Source: Actinophytocola xinjiangensis | Lineage (GTDB): Bacteria > Actinomycetota > Actinomycetes > Mycobacteriales > Pseudonocardiaceae | NCBI RefSeq assembly: GCF_001921215.1 | Contig: NZ_MSIF01000017.1 | Span: 1-64,000 of the forward strand | DNA length: 64,000 bases | Direction: 5' to 3' | Notes under the pieces: generated by a model | Database searches by the model: none | The model's input: the letters and a program-made list of their open reading frames with translations, nothing else | Told to the model about the DNA's origin: nothing | Translations under genes and position numbers: made by a program | Shown: piece by piece, positions 44,046 through 51,546 of the stretch | Layout: every line of letters starts with the position of its first letter | How positions within the stretch are numbered: the first letter of the stretch is position 1

Positions 44046-44501
44046 GTGGCGGGGCAGGGGACACAGGCGCGGCGCCGGCTGATCCGGCGGATCGCCGTGC
44101 GCTCGCTGCTCGCCCTCGGTGGGATCATCACGTTCTGTGGCGTGGTGCTGGTGGTCGCCGCCTGGACCGAGGACATCGCCATCGACGGCGACCTCGGCAA
44201 GGCCAACGCCGAGGTGCTCGACGACACCTTCTCCCGCACGCTGGTGCGCTTCTACACCCTCGACGGCGCCGAGTACATCCCGCAGGTCGGCGTGCTCTAC
44301 CCGGCCGGCCTGGAGGTCGGCGACGTGGTCGAGGTGGAGTTCCGCAAGGAGGATCCGGAGCTGGTGCGGGTCGCCGGGCGCGGGGCCGTGGTCACGTTGT
44401 TGCCGGTGGGACTGACGGTGCTGTCGGTGTGGGTGGTGCTGGTTCCGGCGGTCTGGGTACTGCGCCGACAGCTCCGGTCGCCCGATGTAACACCTGTCTG
44501 A
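44046..44501 (+). CDS. DUF3592-like membrane protein
   Basis: A 151-residue protein with a helix after a short basic N-terminus (LLALGGIITFCGVVLVVAAW), an extracytoplasmic beta-rich domain of about 70 residues (FSRTLVRFYTLDGAEYIPQVGVLYPAGLEVGDVVEVEFRKEDPELVRV) and a second helix near the C-terminus. This is the DUF3592 pattern. TACGCT at 44034-44039 lies six bases before GTG 44046, so it may be leaderless. In M. tuberculosis the matching gene (Rv0556, recalled) lies directly after menD; here the protease gene intervenes. Confidence 0.78.
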   Translation: MAGQGTQARRRLIRRIAVRSLLALGGIITFCGVVLVVAAWTEDIAIDGDLGKANAEVLDDTFSRTLVRFYTLDGAEYIPQVGVLYPAGLEVGDVVEVEFRKEDPELVRVAGRGAVVTLLPVGLTVLSVWVVLVPAVWVLRRQLRSPDVTPV

Positions 44502-44529
44502 ATTTGGGCCTTTCAGATGTAACATCGGG
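44481..44529 (+). promoter_or_regulatory. paa promoter with nested inverted repeats
   Basis: Outer arms CCCGATGT (44481-44488) and ACATCGGG (44522-44529) enclose inner arms TCTGAA (44497-44502) and TTCAGA (44512-44517). A direct repeat GATGTAACA occurs at 44484-44492 and 44516-44524, 32 bp apart, close to three helical turns. TAACAT at 44520-44525 is a -10 candidate six bases before the paaA GTG, so the promoter and an operator overlap. The regulator is unknown; PaaR-type TetR or PaaX proteins act on such operons elsewhere. Confidence 0.6.
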
Positions 44530-44531
44530 GC

Positions 44532-45476
44532 GTGGACGCTGAACTGGAGCGCGAGTTCGACCGCGTCGTCGACGCGGAGCAGCGCATCGAGCCGAGGGAC
44601 TGGATGCCCGACGGCTACCGCAAGACGCTCATCCGTCAGATCGCCCAGCACGCGCACTCCGAGATCATCGGCATGCAGCCCGAGGCGAACTGGATCAGCC
44701 GCGCGCCCTCGCTGCGGCGCAAGGCGATCCTGCTGGCGAAGGTGCAGGACGAGGCCGGCCACGGCCTGTACCTGTACGCGGCGACCGAGACCCTCGGCGC
44801 CGACCGCGAGGACCTCACCACCAAGCTCATCGAGGGCCGGCAGAAGTACTCCTCGATCTTCAACTACCCCACGCTGAACTTCGCCGACGTCGGCGTGATC
44901 GGCTGGCTGGTCGACGGCGCGGCCATCGTCAACCAGGTCCCGCTGTGCCGGACCTCCTACGGGCCGTACGCGCGGGCGATGATCCGCATCTGCAAGGAGG
45001 AGTCCTTCCACCAGCGGCAGGGCTTCGAGCTGCTGATGACCATGATGCGCGGCACCGACGCGCAGCGGCGGATGGTCCAGGACTCGGTCGACCGCTGGTG
45101 GTGGCCGTCGCTGATGATGTTCGGCCCGCCGGATGAGAAGTCCGCCAACACCGAGCAGTCGATGGCCTGGCGGATCAAGCGGCACACCAACGACGAGCTG
45201 CGGCAGAAGTTCGTCGACATGACCGTGCCGCAGGCGCGGGCGCTGGGCGTGACGCTGCCCGACCCGGACCTGCGGTGGAACGACGACCGAGGCCACCACG
45301 ACTTCGGCGAGCTGGACTGGGAGGAGTTCTGGCAGGTCGTCGGGGGTGACGGCCCGTGCAACAGGCAGCGGGTCGCCCACCGCCGCGCGGCGCACGAGAA
45401 CGGGGCGTGGGTACGGGACGCGGCGGCCGCCTACGCGGCCCGGCGCGCGGGATCGGACGCGGAGGAGGTCGCATGA
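44532..45476 (+). CDS. paaA: 1,2-phenylacetyl-CoA epoxidase, catalytic subunit PaaA
   Basis: Di-iron oxygenase subunit that epoxidises the ring of phenylacetyl-CoA in aerobic phenylacetate degradation. 314 residues. Iron-ligand motifs are [12 protein letters not shown] (Glu and His at about residues 74-77) and [14 protein letters not shown] (about 155-166). [20 protein letters not shown] precedes the first. The GTG start is six bases after a -10-like TAACAT. ATGA overlap with paaB. All five epoxidase genes are present; ring-opening and beta-oxidation genes (paaZ, paaG, paaH) and paaK are not in the window. Confidence 0.95.
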   Translation: MDAELEREFDRVVDAEQRIEPRDWMPDGYRKTLIRQIAQHAHSEIIGMQPEANWISRAPSLRRKAILLAKVQDEAGHGLYLYAATETLGADREDLTTKLIEGRQKYSSIFNYPTLNFADVGVIGWLVDGAAIVNQVPLCRTSYGPYARAMIRICKEESFHQRQGFELLMTMMRGTDAQRRMVQDSVDRWWWPSLMMFGPPDEKSANTEQSMAWRIKRHTNDELRQKFVDMTVPQARALGVTLPDPDLRWNDDRGHHDFGELDWEEFWQVVGGDGPCNRQRVAHRRAAHENGAWVRDAAAAYAARRAGSDAEEVA

Positions 45477-45751
45477 GCTGGCCGCTCTACGAGGTGTTCG
45501 TGCGGGGCAAGCGCGGGCTCAACCACGTCCACGTCGGTTCGCTGCACGCGCCGGACGACGAGATGGCGCTGCGCAACGCCCGCGACCTGTACACCCGGCG
45601 CAACGAGGGCGTGAGCATCTGGGTCGTGCGCGCCTCGGCGATCACCGCGTCCTCCCCGGACGAGAAGGACCCGTTCTTCGCCCCGGCCGGCGACAAGGTC
45701 TACCGCCATCCCACGTTCTACTCGATCCCGGAGGACGTGCCGCACCTGTGA
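45473..45751 (+). CDS. paaB: 1,2-phenylacetyl-CoA epoxidase subunit PaaB
   Basis: A 92-residue small structural subunit of the epoxidase complex: [50 protein letters not shown] is typical PaaB. ATG 45473 overlaps the paaA stop and has GGAGGAGG upstream. Its own stop lies in CTGTGA, where the GTG of the following mini-cistron begins, so translation can pass straight into it. Confidence 0.95.
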   Translation: MSWPLYEVFVRGKRGLNHVHVGSLHAPDDEMALRNARDLYTRRNEGVSIWVVRASAITASSPDEKDPFFAPAGDKVYRHPTFYSIPEDVPHL

Positions 45752-45825
45752 ACGAGCCTGCGAGTGAACCGATGTCACAGGGCGACCGCGAGCGGCGGCA
45801 CCGAGCCCGCGAGGGGGCGTCGTGA
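45748..45825 (+). CDS. 25-codon mini-cistron within repeated element, copy B (paaB-paaC)
   Basis: GTG 45748 overlaps the paaB stop (GTGA), and the 25-codon frame ends in TGA overlapping the paaC start (GTGA at 45822-45825). It shares [12 protein letters not shown] with the copy at 14590-14667; five of 25 residues differ. A GAGGGGG Shine-Dalgarno at its 3' end serves paaC. It is thus inserted between two genes that would otherwise overlap directly. No peptide function can be assigned. Confidence 0.5.
   Translation: MNEPASEPMSQGDRERRHRAREGAS
45748..45825 (+). repeat. Translational-coupling repeat element, copy B
   Basis: Same 74-bp module as at 14590, with about seven substitutions and no indels. 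The flanks suggest that it entered at a pre-existing GTGA stop/start overlap and duplicated those four bases. Confidence 0.85.
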
Positions 45826-46718
45826 GTTTCGACAACGCGTATGACGCGATCACCGAGGATTCCGGGGACGACCGGCAGTGGGCGTTCGGCACCGGGTTCG
45901 ACGATCCGCTGTCCGGTGTGGACCGTGCGGTGCCCGGCGAGGTGTCCACCTCGGACCTGTCGGTGTACTGCCTGATGCTGGCCGACGACGCGCTGATCCT
46001 GTCCCAGCGGCTGACCGAGTGGTGCTCGCGCGCCCCCGAGTTGGAGGAGGACGTCGCCCTGGCGAACATCGCCCTGGACCTGCTAGGCCAGGCGCGGCTG
46101 CTGCTGGCCCGCGCCGGCGAGGTCGAGGGCGCCGGGCGGGACGAGGACGCCCTGGCCTACCTGCGCGACGAGCACGAGTTCCGCAATGTGCGGCTGGTCG
46201 AGATCGACTGTGGGCCGGGCCCGGGCGGCGACTTCGCGACCACGATCGCCCGGCTGCTGGTGTTCTCCACGTGGCGGCTGGCGGTGCTGGGCCAGCTCGC
46301 CCACTCCGGTGACCCGGTGCTGGCGGCGGTCGCCGCCAAGGGTGTCAAGGAGCTGGCCTACCACCGCGACCACGCCGCCCAGTGGACGCTGCGCCTGGCC
46401 GGGGGCACCGACTTCTCGCGCGAGCGGATGGTCGCCGGGCTGGCGACGGTGTGGCCGTTGCACGACGAGCTGTTCACCCCGCACCCGGTCGAGCTGGCGT
46501 TGCCGGCGGTGGCGGTCGATCCGTCGACGGTGCGCCCGGAGGTCGACGAGGTCCTCGACACGGTGCTGGCCGAGGCGGACCTGTCCCGGCCGCGGGTGTC
46601 GCCGTTGGCGATGGTCGGCGGGCGGGCGGGGCGCGACGGCGTGCACACCGAGGCCCTGGGCTACCTGCTGGCGCCGATGCAGCACCTGGCCCGCGCGCTG
46701 CCGGGAGCCCGGTGGTGA
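45822..46718 (+). CDS. paaC: 1,2-phenylacetyl-CoA epoxidase subunit PaaC
   Basis: A 298-residue non-catalytic helical partner of PaaA, with ferritin-like fold. STSDLSVYCLMLADDALILSQRLTEWCSRAPELEEDVALANIALDLLGQARLLL near residue 42, a LRDEHEFRNVRLVEI segment near 113 and KGVKELAYHRDHAAQWTLRLAGGTDFS near 170 fit PaaC. The first 40 residues are a poorly conserved extension. Start overlaps the mini-cistron stop; the stop overlaps the paaD start. Confidence 0.95.
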   Translation: MSFDNAYDAITEDSGDDRQWAFGTGFDDPLSGVDRAVPGEVSTSDLSVYCLMLADDALILSQRLTEWCSRAPELEEDVALANIALDLLGQARLLLARAGEVEGAGRDEDALAYLRDEHEFRNVRLVEIDCGPGPGGDFATTIARLLVFSTWRLAVLGQLAHSGDPVLAAVAAKGVKELAYHRDHAAQWTLRLAGGTDFSRERMVAGLATVWPLHDELFTPHPVELALPAVAVDPSTVRPEVDEVLDTVLAEADLSRPRVSPLAMVGGRAGRDGVHTEALGYLLAPMQHLARALPGARW

Positions 46719-47203
46719 CCGCCCGCGAGGTCGCCGAGGGTGTGCTCGATCCGGAGCTGCCCGTGTTGACGCTGGCCGATCTCGGGGTGTTGCGCGAGGT
46801 CACCGAGACCGCCGGCCGGGTCGTGGTGACGATCACGCCGACCTACTCCGGCTGCCCGGCCATCGACCAGATGCGCAGCGACCTGCGGGCGAGTCTGGCC
46901 GGTGCCGGCTACCGCGACGTCGAGGTGCGCACGGTGCTGGCGCCGGCGTGGACCACCGACTGGATCACCGACGCGGGCCGGCGCAAGCTGGCCGAGTACG
47001 GGATCGCGCCGCCGGCCAGGATCGGCCCGCGTCCGGCGGGCCCGGTGCCGCTGAACCTGACGCCGCCGCCCAGCCGGGTGCGGTGCCCGCGTTGCGGCAG
47101 CGCGGAGACCGTCGAGCTGTCCCGGTTCTCGGCGACGGCGTGCCGGGCGTTGCGCCGGTGTGAGTCGTGCCGTGAGCCGTTCGAGCACGTCAAGGAGCTG
47201 TAG
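46715..47203 (+). CDS. paaD: Phenylacetate degradation protein PaaD (DUF59/MIP18-type iron-sulfur assembly factor)
   Basis: A 162-residue protein. The N-terminal DUF59 domain (VLDPELPVLTLADLGVLREV, TPTYSGCPAIDQM) is related to SufT/MIP18 and helps mature the iron centres of the epoxidase or its reductase. A C-terminal zinc ribbon has CPRCGS and CESCRE. The GTG start overlaps the paaC stop as GTGA; a further in-frame GTG lies three bases upstream. It abuts paaE. Confidence 0.93.
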   Translation: MTAREVAEGVLDPELPVLTLADLGVLREVTETAGRVVVTITPTYSGCPAIDQMRSDLRASLAGAGYRDVEVRTVLAPAWTTDWITDAGRRKLAEYGIAPPARIGPRPAGPVPLNLTPPPSRVRCPRCGSAETVELSRFSATACRALRRCESCREPFEHVKEL

Positions 47204-48271
47204 ATGAGCAGCCGGACGTTCCACCAGTTGCCGGTCGCGCGGGTCGACCGGCTGTGCGAGGACGCGGTCGCGGTGACGTTCGCCGTGCCGGCCGAGCTCC
47301 GCCGCACCTTCGCCTTCCGCGCCGGGCAGTACCTGACGTTGCGCCAGGAGGTCGACGGGGTGGAGGAGCGGCGGTCGTACTCGATCTGCGCGGCGCCGTC
47401 GGCGGCGCCGAGGATCGGGGTGCGGCGGGTGGCGGGCGGGTTGTTCTCCAGCCGGCTGGTCGACGCGCTGCGGCCGGGTGACCTGCTGGAGGTGTTGGCG
47501 CCGCAGGGCAGGTTCACTCCCGACCCGAGCGCGACCGGTGCCCGGCACGCGTTCGTCGCCGCCGGGTCGGGGATCACGCCGGTGCTGTCGATCGTGACCT
47601 CGCTCCTGGAGTCCGATGTGGACAGCCAGGTGACGTTGCTCTACGGCAACCGCCGCTCGGACACGGTGATGTTCGCCGACGAGCTGGCCGATCTCAAGGA
47701 CCGGTTCACCGACCGGTTCCAGCTGGTGCACGTGCTGTCCCGGGAGCCGAGGGACGTCGAGCTGTTCTCCGGGCGGCTGGACGGCGAGCGCCTCACCCGG
47801 CTGCTCTCGACGGTGGTGCCCTCCGCCGAGGTGGACCACTGGTGGCTGTGCGGCCCGTTCGGCATGCTCACCGACGCCGAGGCGGCGCTCAAGGCCCTGG
47901 ACGTCCCGGCGGAGCGGATCCACCGCGAGCTGTTCTACGTGGACGAGCCGCCGCCGGCGGTGACGCGCGCCGACGAGTCCACTGTGGAGGGACCGGTGGC
48001 CGAGGTGACGCTGGTCCTCGACGGCCGCGAGACCACGGTGAGCCTGCCGGCCGACACGCCGATCCTGGACGCCGCGCAGCGGGTGCGGGCCGATCTTCCG
48101 TTCGCCTGCAAGGGCGGTGTGTGCGGCACCTGCCGCGCCAGGCTGGTGACCGGCGAGGTCGAGATGCGCCGCAACTACGCCCTCGAACAGCACGAGCTGG
48201 ACGCCGGGTTCGTGCTGACCTGCCAGTCCCTGCCCCGCTCGCCGACCCTCACCGTCGACTACGACGCCTGA
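47204..48271 (+). CDS. paaE: 1,2-phenylacetyl-CoA epoxidase, reductase subunit PaaE
   Basis: A 355-residue flavoprotein that delivers electrons from NADPH to PaaA. FAD domain: FRAGQYLTLRQEVDGVEERRSYSICAAP near residue 37; NAD(P) domain: FVAAGSGITPVLSIVTSLL near 117 and WWLCGPFGMLTDAE near 213; C-terminal plant-type 2Fe-2S ferredoxin with CKGGVCGTCRARLV near 303 and a fourth Cys in VLTCQSLP near 342. It starts right after the paaD stop and ends the operon. Confidence 0.95.
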   Translation: MSSRTFHQLPVARVDRLCEDAVAVTFAVPAELRRTFAFRAGQYLTLRQEVDGVEERRSYSICAAPSAAPRIGVRRVAGGLFSSRLVDALRPGDLLEVLAPQGRFTPDPSATGARHAFVAAGSGITPVLSIVTSLLESDVDSQVTLLYGNRRSDTVMFADELADLKDRFTDRFQLVHVLSREPRDVELFSGRLDGERLTRLLSTVVPSAEVDHWWLCGPFGMLTDAEAALKALDVPAERIHRELFYVDEPPPAVTRADESTVEGPVAEVTLVLDGRETTVSLPADTPILDAAQRVRADLPFACKGGVCGTCRARLVTGEVEMRRNYALEQHELDAGFVLTCQSLPRSPTLTVDYDA

Positions 48272-48280
48272 TCCGCGCGC

Positions 48281-48655
48281 CTAGAAGGTCAGCAGGACCA
48301 CGCTGATCGCGACCACCACCACGGCCGTCGCGCCGTGGACGCCGAAGGCGATGGCGCGGGGTCCCTTGGCGCGCAACACGATCGCCATGTCGCCGAACGG
48401 GATGCCGCTGCAGGCGAGCAGGTACCAGCCGAGCACGGCCGGGGTCGCGGCGAGCATCAGCACGAAGACGAAGACCCCGGTCCCGATGTCGCGCACGGCC
48501 TTGACCGTCAGCCAGGCCCGGAAGGTCGGGTCGTCGACCGGTGAGTTCGGGATGCCGAAGCCGGCCGCCCGTTCGGGGCGGAAGAACGCCTGGATGCCGA
48601 TGGCGATGATGCCGACCCCGACGAGTCCGGCGAGCACGGTGGCGGTGGTGATCAT
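48281..48655 (-). CDS. DUF4267-like small membrane protein
   Basis: A 124-residue protein with four hydrophobic helices and the motif FGIPNSPVDDPTFRAWLTVKAVRDIGTGVFVF near residue 32, matching DUF4267. GAAGGGA lies just upstream of the ATG. It is divergent from a TetR gene, with operator-like palindromes between them, so it is the probable target of that regulator. Biochemical function unknown. Confidence 0.82.
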   Translation of the reverse strand: MITTATVLAGLVGVGIIAIGIQAFFRPERAAGFGIPNSPVDDPTFRAWLTVKAVRDIGTGVFVFVLMLAATPAVLGWYLLACSGIPFGDMAIVLRAKGPRAIAFGVHGATAVVVVAISVVLLTF

Positions 48656-48673
48656 GTCGTTCCCTTCGTTGTG

Positions 48674-48737
48674 CTAGCGCCGCTAGCGATGAGAGCAACG
48701 ATAGATCTATCGACGGCAGATTGTCTAGCACTGCTAG
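48674..48737. promoter_or_regulatory. Symmetric three-palindrome operator between DUF4267 gene and TetR gene
   Basis: CTAGC-N3-GCTAG occurs at 48674-48686 and at 48725-48737. Midway between them lies a perfect 14-bp palindrome, CGATAGATCTATCG, at 48699-48712. The centres are 48680, 48705.5 and 48731, so the central palindrome is exactly equidistant from the two outer ones. TAGCAT at 48735-48740, six bases before ATG 48747, may be the -10 of the TetR gene and overlaps one site. Confidence 0.75.
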
Positions 48738-48746
48738 CATGTGGTC

Positions 48747-49310
48747 ATGGCCACCATCAACGAGCGCCGGGAACGCGAACGCGCCCAACGCCACCAGCTG
48801 ATCGTCACGGCCGCCCGCGAACTCGCCGAGGAGCAGGGCTGGGACGCGGTGACCACGCGCCGGCTCGCCGAACGCGTCGAGTACAGCCAACCCGTGCTCT
48901 ACAGCCACTTCGACGGCAAGAGCGCCATCATGGGCGCGGTCGCCCTCGACGGGTTCGCCGACCTCGCGCGGCGGCTGGGCCGCGCCCGCCGGGCCGCCCC
49001 ACGCACCGCCCTGCGCTCGGTGTGCCGCGCCTACCTCGACTACGCGACCGAACGGCCGGCCATGTACCAGGCCATGTTCGTGCTGCCGACCGACCTGCGC
49101 TTCGCCCACGCCGACACGCCCGCGCCGATGCGCGCGGCCTTCGACGCGTTCGTCGCCTGCTTCGGCGAGGACAACCCGCGACGCGAGGCACTCGCCGAGA
49201 TCGTCTGGAGCGCGCTGCACGGCCTGGTCGTGTTGGCCGACAGCGGCCGCATCCCCCCGGCCGGCCAGCGGGAACGGGTCGACCTGCTGGTCAGCCGGTT
49301 CACCGACTGA
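48747..49310 (+). CDS. TetR/AcrR-family transcriptional regulator
   Basis: A 187-residue regulator with the TetR HTH: RHQLIVTAARELAEEQGWDAVTTRRLAERVEYSQPVLYSHFDGKSAIMGAVALDGF. The C-terminal part (YLDYATERPAMYQAMFVLP) resembles the TetR_C WHG-type domain. It is divergent from the DUF4267 gene and probably represses both. ATG 48747 is six bases after a -10-like TAGCAT; GTG 48741 is also in frame. Short degenerate repeats (TTCCG spaced by 12) follow its stop. Confidence 0.88.
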   Translation: MATINERRERERAQRHQLIVTAARELAEEQGWDAVTTRRLAERVEYSQPVLYSHFDGKSAIMGAVALDGFADLARRLGRARRAAPRTALRSVCRAYLDYATERPAMYQAMFVLPTDLRFAHADTPAPMRAAFDAFVACFGEDNPRREALAEIVWSALHGLVVLADSGRIPPAGQRERVDLLVSRFTD

Positions 49311-49420
49311 GGTTCCGGCGGAGATTCCGACTGGGATTCCGGTGGAGGGTTTCGACAACGTTCGCGTGGCGGCCATGTCGCCGTCCTTGGCGCGGCAGGC
49401 GAGGTTGTCACCGTGGGCGG

Positions 49421-50542
49421 GTGCGTGTCGCCATCGTCACCGAGAGTTTTCTGCCGCGGGTGAACGGCGTGACCAACTCCGTGCTGCGCGTCGTGGAGCA
49501 CCTGCGCGACCGTGGGCACGACGCCATGGTCGTGGCCCCCGGCGCCAGCGGCCCGACCCGGTACCTGCACGCCCCGGTGCACCGGGTGCGGGCCATCGAC
49601 CTGCCGAGGATCACCAACTTCCCGATCGGCGTCCCGTCGCCGAAGGTCCACTCGGCACTCGCGGCCTTCGCGCCCGACGTCGTGCACCTGGCGTCGCCGT
49701 TCGTGCTGGGGGCGGCCGGGCTGCGTTCGGCCCGCCGGCTGGGGATCCCGACCGTCGCGGTGTACCAGACCGACGTCGCCGGGTTCGCCGCCGCGTACGG
49801 GCTGCGCCACGGCGCCCGCGCGGCCTGGCGGTGGATCCGCCGGCTGCACGCCGCCGCCGACCGGACCCTGGCGCCCTCGCTGGCATCCGTGCACGACCTG
49901 GCCACCCACGGCGTGCCGCGCGTGCACCGCTGGGCGCGCGGTGTGGACATCGAACGCTTCGCGCCCTGGCACGCCGACCTGCGGCTGCGCCAACGGCTGG
50001 CCCCGCACGGGGAACTGCTCGTTGGCTACGTCGGCCGGCTCGCGCCGGAGAAGCACCTGCACCGGCTGGCCACCCTGCACGGGCTGCCCGGCGTCCGGGT
50101 GGTGGTGGTCGGCGAGGGCCCGGTCGAGCCGACGCTGCGCCGGCTGCTGCCGAACGCGGCGTTCCTGGGGTTTCGCACCGGCGACGAACTGGCCACCGCC
50201 TACGCCAGCCTGGACGTGTTCGTCCATCCCGGACCGCACGAGACGTTCTGCCAGGCCGTGCAGGAGGCGATGGCCTCCGGTCTGCCGGTGGTCGCGCCGG
50301 ACTCGGGCGGGCCACGTGACCTGATCGAGACGAACCGAACCGGCTTCCTCATCGAACCGCACGACGACCTCCGCTTCGCCGGCGAACTCTGGTCCACTGT
50401 GGAGCAACTGCGGAACCCGGCGCCACGACGGCGGATCGGTCTCGCCGCGCGGGACTCCGTCCTGTCCAGGACCTGGCCGGCGGTCTGCGACGAACTGCTG
50501 GGCCACTACCACCAGGTGAGCGCCGCGATGCTCGCCGCCTGA
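49421..50542 (+). CDS. GT4-family glycosyltransferase (GDP-mannose-dependent mannosyltransferase-like)
   Basis: A 373-residue GT-B enzyme: VAIVTESFLPRVNGVTNSVLRVVEHLRDRGHDAMVVAP at the N-terminus, TNFPIGVPSP, VYQTDVAGFAAAYG, RWARGVDIERFAP near 172, VGYVGRLAPEKHLHRL near 203, VVVVGEGPVEPTLRRLLP and the donor-binding EX7E region HETFCQAVQEAMASGLPVVAPDSGGP near 284. These are typical of PimB/MgtA proteins, which add mannose to phosphatidylinositol or glycolipid acceptors. Rv0557 (mgtA) lies at the same place before menG (recalled). GTG 49421 is taken as start. Confidence 0.85.
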   Translation: MRVAIVTESFLPRVNGVTNSVLRVVEHLRDRGHDAMVVAPGASGPTRYLHAPVHRVRAIDLPRITNFPIGVPSPKVHSALAAFAPDVVHLASPFVLGAAGLRSARRLGIPTVAVYQTDVAGFAAAYGLRHGARAAWRWIRRLHAAADRTLAPSLASVHDLATHGVPRVHRWARGVDIERFAPWHADLRLRQRLAPHGELLVGYVGRLAPEKHLHRLATLHGLPGVRVVVVGEGPVEPTLRRLLPNAAFLGFRTGDELATAYASLDVFVHPGPHETFCQAVQEAMASGLPVVAPDSGGPRDLIETNRTGFLIEPHDDLRFAGELWSTVEQLRNPAPRRRIGLAARDSVLSRTWPAVCDELLGHYHQVSAAMLAA

Positions 50543-50565
50543 GCGGTTGCCGTAGGGTCTGACAC

Positions 50566-51282
50566 ATGTCTCGTGCTGGGTTGGACAAGGACCCTCGCGA
50601 CGTGGCCGTGATGTTCGACGGCGTGGCCAAGGGCTATGACCGGACGAACTCGGTCATGACGCTGGGCTTCGACCGGCGCTGGCGGTGGCTGACCCGTCGT
50701 GTCCTTGAGGCCACGCCGCGTGACCGCATTCTCGACCTCGCCGCCGGCACCGCCGTGTCGACCGCCGAGTACGCCAGGTCCGGCGCCTGGTGCGTCGCGG
50801 CCGACTTCTCGCTCGGCATGCTGCGCAGCGGCGGGCACCGCGACGTCCCGAAGGTCGCCGCCGACGCCTTCCACCTGCCCTTCGCCGACGGCGCGTTCGA
50901 CGCGGTCACCGTGTCGTTCGGCCTGCGCAACATGGCACCGACCGTCGACGCGCTGCGCGAGATGTGCCGGGTGACCCGCCCCGGCGGGCGGCTGGTCATC
51001 TGCGAGGTCTCCCAGCCGACGTGGCGGTTGATCCGCTGGCTGCACCACCACGTGGTGCTGCGGATGCTGCCCCTGATCACCCGGCCGTTCTCCTCCAACA
51101 AGGACGCCTACACCTACCTCGCCGAGTCCATGCGCGACTGGCACGACCAGCGCGCGCTCGCCGAGCTGATCGCCGAGGCGGGCTGGCAGGACGTCGAGTG
51201 GCTCAACCTGACCTTCGGTGTGGTCGCCCTGCACCGCGCGACCAAGCCGGCCCCCGAACCGGCCCCCGGGTCGACCGACTGA
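50566..51282 (+). CDS. menG: Demethylmenaquinone methyltransferase
   Basis: SAM-dependent methylation of demethylmenaquinone to menaquinone. A 238-residue UbiE-family enzyme: [28 protein letters not shown] near residue 14, SAM motif [16 protein letters not shown] near 53, [14 protein letters not shown] near 110 and [20 protein letters not shown] near 182. TAGGGT lies seven bases upstream of the ATG, so leaderless initiation is likely. Its TGA directly abuts the reverse-strand stop of the next gene (TGATCA). Confidence 0.93.
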   Translation: MSRAGLDKDPRDVAVMFDGVAKGYDRTNSVMTLGFDRRWRWLTRRVLEATPRDRILDLAAGTAVSTAEYARSGAWCVAADFSLGMLRSGGHRDVPKVAADAFHLPFADGAFDAVTVSFGLRNMAPTVDALREMCRVTRPGGRLVICEVSQPTWRLIRWLHHHVVLRMLPLITRPFSSNKDAYTYLAESMRDWHDQRALAELIAEAGWQDVEWLNLTFGVVALHRATKPAPEPAPGSTD

Positions 51283-51519
51283 TCACGCCGGGCGAGGGGT
51301 CTCCTGCCAGGCGGTGATCTGCCGGATCGTCAGCACCACGAACACACCGGCCACGCACAGGATGAGCTGGTAAGTGGTCCAGCCCAGCCAGGTCGCGGCC
51401 ACGTTCAACACGCAGACGACCGCGACCAGCACGGACGCGGCGATCGCCAGCCCACGGACCGGCCGGAAGTCCGGCGCCTCCGGGGGGAGGACGGGTAACA
51501 GGGGGTCGTTCATGGACAT
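51283..51519 (-). CDS. Small membrane protein, two helices
   Basis: A 78-residue protein with a polar N-terminus (NDPLLPVLPPEAPDFRPVRG) and two hydrophobic helices (LAIAASVLVAVVCVLNVAATWLG and LILCVAGVFVVLTIRQI). AGGAG lies seven bases before ATG 51519. It follows the next membrane gene by 27 bp on the same strand, so they form a pair. Function unknown. Confidence 0.7.
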   Translation of the reverse strand: MSMNDPLLPVLPPEAPDFRPVRGLAIAASVLVAVVCVLNVAATWLGWTTYQLILCVAGVFVVLTIRQITAWQETPRPA

Positions 51520-51546
51520 GCGGAAACTCCTGGTCATGCGAGGGGG

